A stretch of 64,000 nt of DNA from Sanderia malayensis. Its lineage: Eukaryota > Cnidaria > Scyphozoa > Semaeostomeae > Pelagiidae. Position numbers and translations under genes: made by a program. The stretch is taken from NCBI GenBank assembly GCA_013076295.1, contig RQOL01000481.1:1-64000 (forward strand), read 5' to 3'. Under the pieces are notes generated by a model. That model was given only the letters and a program-made list of their open reading frames with translations, was not told the DNA's origin and made no database searches. Positions 62,101 through 64,000 of the stretch are shown piece by piece (position 1 is the first letter of the stretch; every line of letters starts with the position of its first letter).

Positions 62101-63921
62101 AAATTTATTGGCAAAAATCATTGATTGATATCAATGATAATTTATTATCATCTATGGGCATTTTCCAAAATTAGTGGAGGACAAATGGAAGTACGAGTTC
62201 GGACTCTTAATATGACCTACCGGGTTTGATTTCAGAACCTTGTCAGGGTCGACATAATGGACCATATCGTTCATTGGAATCTTCTTAAATCGTTCCAAAA
62301 CGAGGGCAACAACTGCAGACGAGGTTCGCAGCATGTCTTGGACCTTAGTGAAAATGAATTGAATTTATGAAGCAAACCCAACGATGTAAGTGTGAGTCTG
62401 TAGAGACAGAGGTGAAAGGTCAAGCCCCCAATGATGGGGTCAAAGTTCAAACCCCAAAAAATAAAGATTAAAGTACATTTGTTTGAGGATTGAGGTCAAA
62501 ATTAAGGTTAAAGTTCAATTTCTTGAGAATCGAAGCTAACGTTGATGCCAATCAGGATAAGATAAGGTCAAAGGTCAAGCTTTTGAAAAATGTAAACATC
62601 TGATGAAAACCTAATGTTGAAAACCTTAATATAGCTATAGAATTTATCAAAAGTCTTAAAGTATATAGAATTTATCAAAAGTCTTAACGATTTGAAATCA
62701 AATTTCAAGTCTTTAAGACATAAAGGTTAAAGTTGGAGCCCCTAAGATCTAGAATTCAAAGTTCGAGATAACTAACTTGTTTTCGATTGAAACTTTCGAC
62801 GTTCACATTTCCAATCTGGACCAAACGATCACCTTAAAAATAAACACAGTTGTGAATAAGTTAAAACAGAATCAAGTTATCATCTATTGAGTGCTACTAG
62901 CTGCTATGTGCCATTAGAAATAAGAACTTGAATTTACCGATAGCAATTCTTCCATTGGTTTCGGCTGAGCCTCCTGGCAAAAACGACTTTATGTAAATAC
63001 CACCGAGTTCAGGCCCACCCTAAAAGAAAAGGAAACTCGTGAAACATCGGTACATGGATGTGTAACTGTATTTATGGCCTTATACTTGGACTCGTGTTAT
63101 TATGCATTCTGTGTTGGATGATTCTTCTACCCTGGCTTGGAATTGTTCTAGTAACGAAGGTCCCAGAGTCAGACTAAGCCGAAAGAAAAAAAAATGTTGA
63201 GAAATGTGTTGCAGGCTGAAAATGGAGTGAACAATGTCCAGAATGCATTGTCATTGTTTTTCTTCCTGGCGTTAACCAATCACAGTGCTTGGAAAACAAT
63301 GGAAATGCAGAAACTGCAAGAAAATCATTTATCTGCAATGGCGGCCAAAGTGTTGCAAGCTGTGAGAAAGTACTTGAAATTTGGAAACTTACTGTGAATC
63401 CAATGCCGAAATTTCCGTCTTTTTTTGGAAGTTCAACTCTCACAAATTCCTGAGAAAAAAATCAAGAACAGTCAGGAGTTCTGAAGAAAAATGGAAAATT
63501 TTTTACTTTATCAAAAGTTCGTTATATGAGGGTGAATTGTATACTATGAAGCAGTTCAACAAGGGTTGAGATGTTTAGTTTGCTATACACAGTGAAGTTC
63601 GTTATATGAGGGTGAATTGTATACTATGAAGCAGTTCAACAAGGGACCAGATGTTTAGTTTGCTATATACAGTGAAATTCGTTATATGAGGGTCAATTGT
63701 ATACTATAAAGAAGTTTAAAAAGGGGCCAACTTAACACCCATACCGATTCTCTTTCTCCACTGAGTGGGGGCACATTGTTGTTGCCAAGGGTAGCAATCG
63801 ATGAAGCAGAGAGGGTTAGTGGGGTGAGAATTGATGGATCAGCTTCTAGCAGCATTGTTTGACCAAACGTCTCAAATGTGAATTTCGATCGGTCAGAAGC
63901 ATTGCGAAGTGTGTTGATGGC
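44162..63921 (-). CDS. Multi-PDZ scaffold protein, 3' part (last 36 coding exons, 1,697 aa)
   Basis: Probably a membrane-associated scaffold binding C-terminal tails of other proteins (PDZ family knowledge). Exons in transcript order: 63921-63745, 63449-63393, 63019-62938, 62832-62777, 62343-62221, 61944-61888, 60886-60805, 60406-60351, 59826-59669, 57888-57630, 57474-57415, 57189-57108, 56771-56716, 56360-56256, 55550-55494, 55402-55327, 55208-55153, 54195-54106, 53743-53687, 53542-53461, 52773-52718, 52184-52098, 51650-51594, 51478-51397, 51299-51244, 50837-50748, 50622-50566, 49950-49869, 49323-49268, 48820-48737, 48357-47865, 47231-46799, 46434-45113, 44760-44683, 44560-44478, 44311-44162 (5,094 nt, in frame, no lesion). 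Fragment residues: end of one PDZ (1-59), PDZs at about 60, 166, 370, 471, 564, 658, 753 and 1595, a polyQ insert (about 283-369) and a Ser/Gln-rich linker with polyQ (846-1595). Typical core: GGPELGGIYIKSFLPGGSAE. It ends TTYVGL. These PDZs recall PTPN13/FRMPD2, but no phosphatase domain follows, so I give no name. Confidence 0.9.
44826..45055 (+). repeat. Family C tandem repeat, about 3 units
   Basis: 80-bp units with gaagttcgttatatgaggc, agttcaacaagggaccag and atgtttagtttgctatata, between the last large exon and the final PDZ exons of the PDZ gene. Confidence 0.85.
46515..46640 (+). repeat. Family C repeat, about 1.5 units
   Basis: Contains attcaataagggaccagatg and gaagctcgttatatgagggt. 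Confidence 0.7.
47390..47485 (+). repeat. Short TGACCTT-rich stretch
   Basis: Irregular repeats of gaccttgacctt, tttgaccttt and actttgacc in a PDZ-gene intron, similar in type to but weaker than 11340-11535. Confidence 0.4.
48425..48570 (-). repeat. Family C repeat, about 2 units
   Basis: Reverse units with aaacttcactgaatatag and ctaaacatctggtctctt. Confidence 0.75.
48660..48723 (+). repeat. Family B module, solo copy
   Basis: From taccccctggcgacactc to caaaccggggaggt; it has inverted ends and ends 14 bp before the exon at 48737. Confidence 0.45.
51690..52070 (-). repeat. Family C tandem repeat, about 5 units of 80 bp
   Basis: Clear reverse-orientation array with cttcactgtatatagcaaac, taaacatctggtcccttgtt and gcttcatagtatacaattca. 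Confidence 0.9.
52211..52276 (+). repeat. Family B module, solo copy
   Basis: From ttaacccctggacataatg to gaaattgcaaggggggtaaa, with inverted ends. Confidence 0.5.
53000..53240 (+). repeat. GAA/GATGAA-rich low-complexity tract
   Basis: Purine-rich irregular repeats of gaagatgaatgaa type. Similar tracts lie at 53350-53455, where gaaccgagaaagaagat is repeated three to four times, and at 54880-55130. They lie in PDZ-gene introns. The Ser/Phe-rich frames opposite them are by-products. Confidence 0.75.
53780..54032. mobile_element. MITE-like element with TGGCGTAGATAG ends
   Basis: Left end agtggcgtagatagaggggg, right end the inverse of aatggcgtagatagga; G-run and C-run blocks lie just inside each end. 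About 250 bp, with no coding capacity. Confidence 0.6.
55590..55995 (+). repeat. 60-bp tandem repeat, about 6.5 copies
   Basis: agcatagaagactcctttaa recurs exactly every 60 bp from about 55645. Because 60 is a multiple of three, a 142-codon frame stays open across it, but it lies inside a PDZ-gene intron on the other strand and I do not count it as a gene. Confidence 0.9.
56382..56445 (+). repeat. Family B module, solo copy
   Basis: From tccccctgaaatttgtcat to gtaatgcacgggggtaaa, with inverted ends, about 20 bp before the exon at 56256-56360 on the gene strand. Confidence 0.5.
57560..57625 (+). repeat. Family B module, solo copy
   Basis: From ttaccccctgaataaattc to aataaacgacgggggttt, ending only a few bases from the donor of the exon 57888-57630. 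Confidence 0.5.
58040..58335 (+). repeat. Family B tandem repeat, about 3 units
   Basis: Units with atatttccaggaggtaaag and gtccatttagtcccttgat, in the PDZ-gene intron between 59669 and 57888. Confidence 0.85.
58340..59120. other. Intron stretch without recognised content
   Basis: AT-rich DNA within the long PDZ-gene intron; I see no coding or repeat signal. Confidence 0.4.
59121..59223 (-). other. Possible alternative last exon of the PDZ gene
   Basis: A TTTAG acceptor is followed by 103 nt that continue the frame of exon 59826-59669 for 34 codons (SSLGALLRRMVSLTESDSQS, then to VPVTA) before a TAA. The main transcript skips to 57888 in the correct phase. If used, it would give a short isoform ending after the second PDZ of this fragment. 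Confidence 0.35.
59960..60280 (+). repeat. Family C tandem repeat, about 4 units
   Basis: 80-bp units with gtgaattgtatactatgaag and agttcaacaagggaccaga. Confidence 0.9.
60530..60725 (-). repeat. Family A minisatellite variant
   Basis: About 11 units of the variant agagggtggtttgacag in reverse orientation, between two exons of the same PDZ domain. Confidence 0.85.
61040..61362. mobile_element. MITE-like element with TACCGTAAATCCTCGAATT ends
   Basis: Left end taccgtaaatcctcgaattg, right end its inverse; gcccccc and cgaataagcc blocks repeat inside. About 320 bp and non-coding. It resembles in type the element at 4413-4646. Confidence 0.7.
61455..61489. repeat. Perfect palindrome, 17-bp arms
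   Basis: attacaaaaacagtgta is followed by one base and its exact inverse. Confidence 0.9.
61494..61558. repeat. Perfect palindrome, 32-bp arms
   Basis: A 65-bp sequence with 32-bp perfectly complementary arms around a single central base (61526); the core is cttgccagtttaactggcaa. It lies 4 bp from the previous palindrome. It may be a cruciform-prone site or the fold of a tiny foldback element. Confidence 0.9.
61700..61760 (+). repeat. Short direct repeats gtcccaaagtgt
   Basis: Three to four copies of gtcccaaagtgtc-like sequence in a row, in a PDZ-gene intron. Confidence 0.5.
63515..63725 (+). repeat. Family C tandem repeat, about 2.5 units
   Basis: 80-bp units with gttcgttatatgagggtgaa and agttcaacaagggaccaga, ending about 20 bp before the exon at 63745. 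Confidence 0.9.
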
Positions 63922-64000
63922 CTAAGAAACAAAATCACACTCGTTTAATGCACTAAAAAATATATATGAAAGTATTTGAAAGATTCTTGGAACTGTTCAC

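Noticed and set aside
44162..63921. Naming the PDZ gene PTPN13, MPDZ or MAGI
   Set aside because: PDZ core motifs recall PTPN13/FRMPD2, but no phosphatase follows, no WW, GUK or L27 domain is visible, and the N-terminal part is outside the window.

Overview
The window is nuclear DNA of an intron-rich animal, probably an invertebrate. Two complete animal-type genes and part of a third are split into about 20 to 36 small exons with GT/AG borders, the DNA is AT-rich, and the introns are full of short transposons and minisatellites. I cannot name the species from sequence alone.

Layout. (1) 1-1806: flank holding a decayed inverted-repeat transposon with a frameshifted HIRAN-like reading frame. 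(2) 1807-13924, plus strand: a type I phosphatidylinositol-4-phosphate 5-kinase in 21 exons, with two apparent frameshifts in the kinase core. (3) 15184-25706: a large foldback (inverted-repeat) structure whose left arm is interrupted by a 4,925-bp element (15387-20311). (4) 26237-42238, minus strand: a complete cytosolic aconitase / IRP1 gene in 21 exons, predicted 895 residues. (5) 44162-63921, minus strand: the last 36 coding exons of a multi-PDZ scaffold gene, 1,697 residues with eight full PDZ domains; its 5' part lies beyond the window.

The most unusual object is the element at 15387-20311. It carries a Rep-like protein (HUH endonuclease plus superfamily 3 helicase) and, convergent to it, a Tc1-type DD34E transposase. 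Both ends are base-for-base identical 293-bp direct repeats, and each repeat is itself a foldback with transposon-like ends. It is flanked by a TA duplication, and the opposite foldback arm keeps the uninterrupted site with one TA, so the borders are well defined. This suggests a mobile element joining virus-like rolling-circle replication to cut-and-paste integration.

The introns and spacers of all three genes share dispersed repeat families: A (17-bp minisatellite, both orientations), B (about 70-bp palindromic module, solo or tandem at about 92 bp), C (80-bp tandem unit), D (about 115-bp unit) and E (about 140-bp unit with telomere-like CCCTAA). Several MITE-like elements with clear terminal inverted repeats are also present. 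The three host genes have no evident functional link. PIP5K and aconitase converge on the foldback, while aconitase and the PDZ gene are in tandem on the minus strand.
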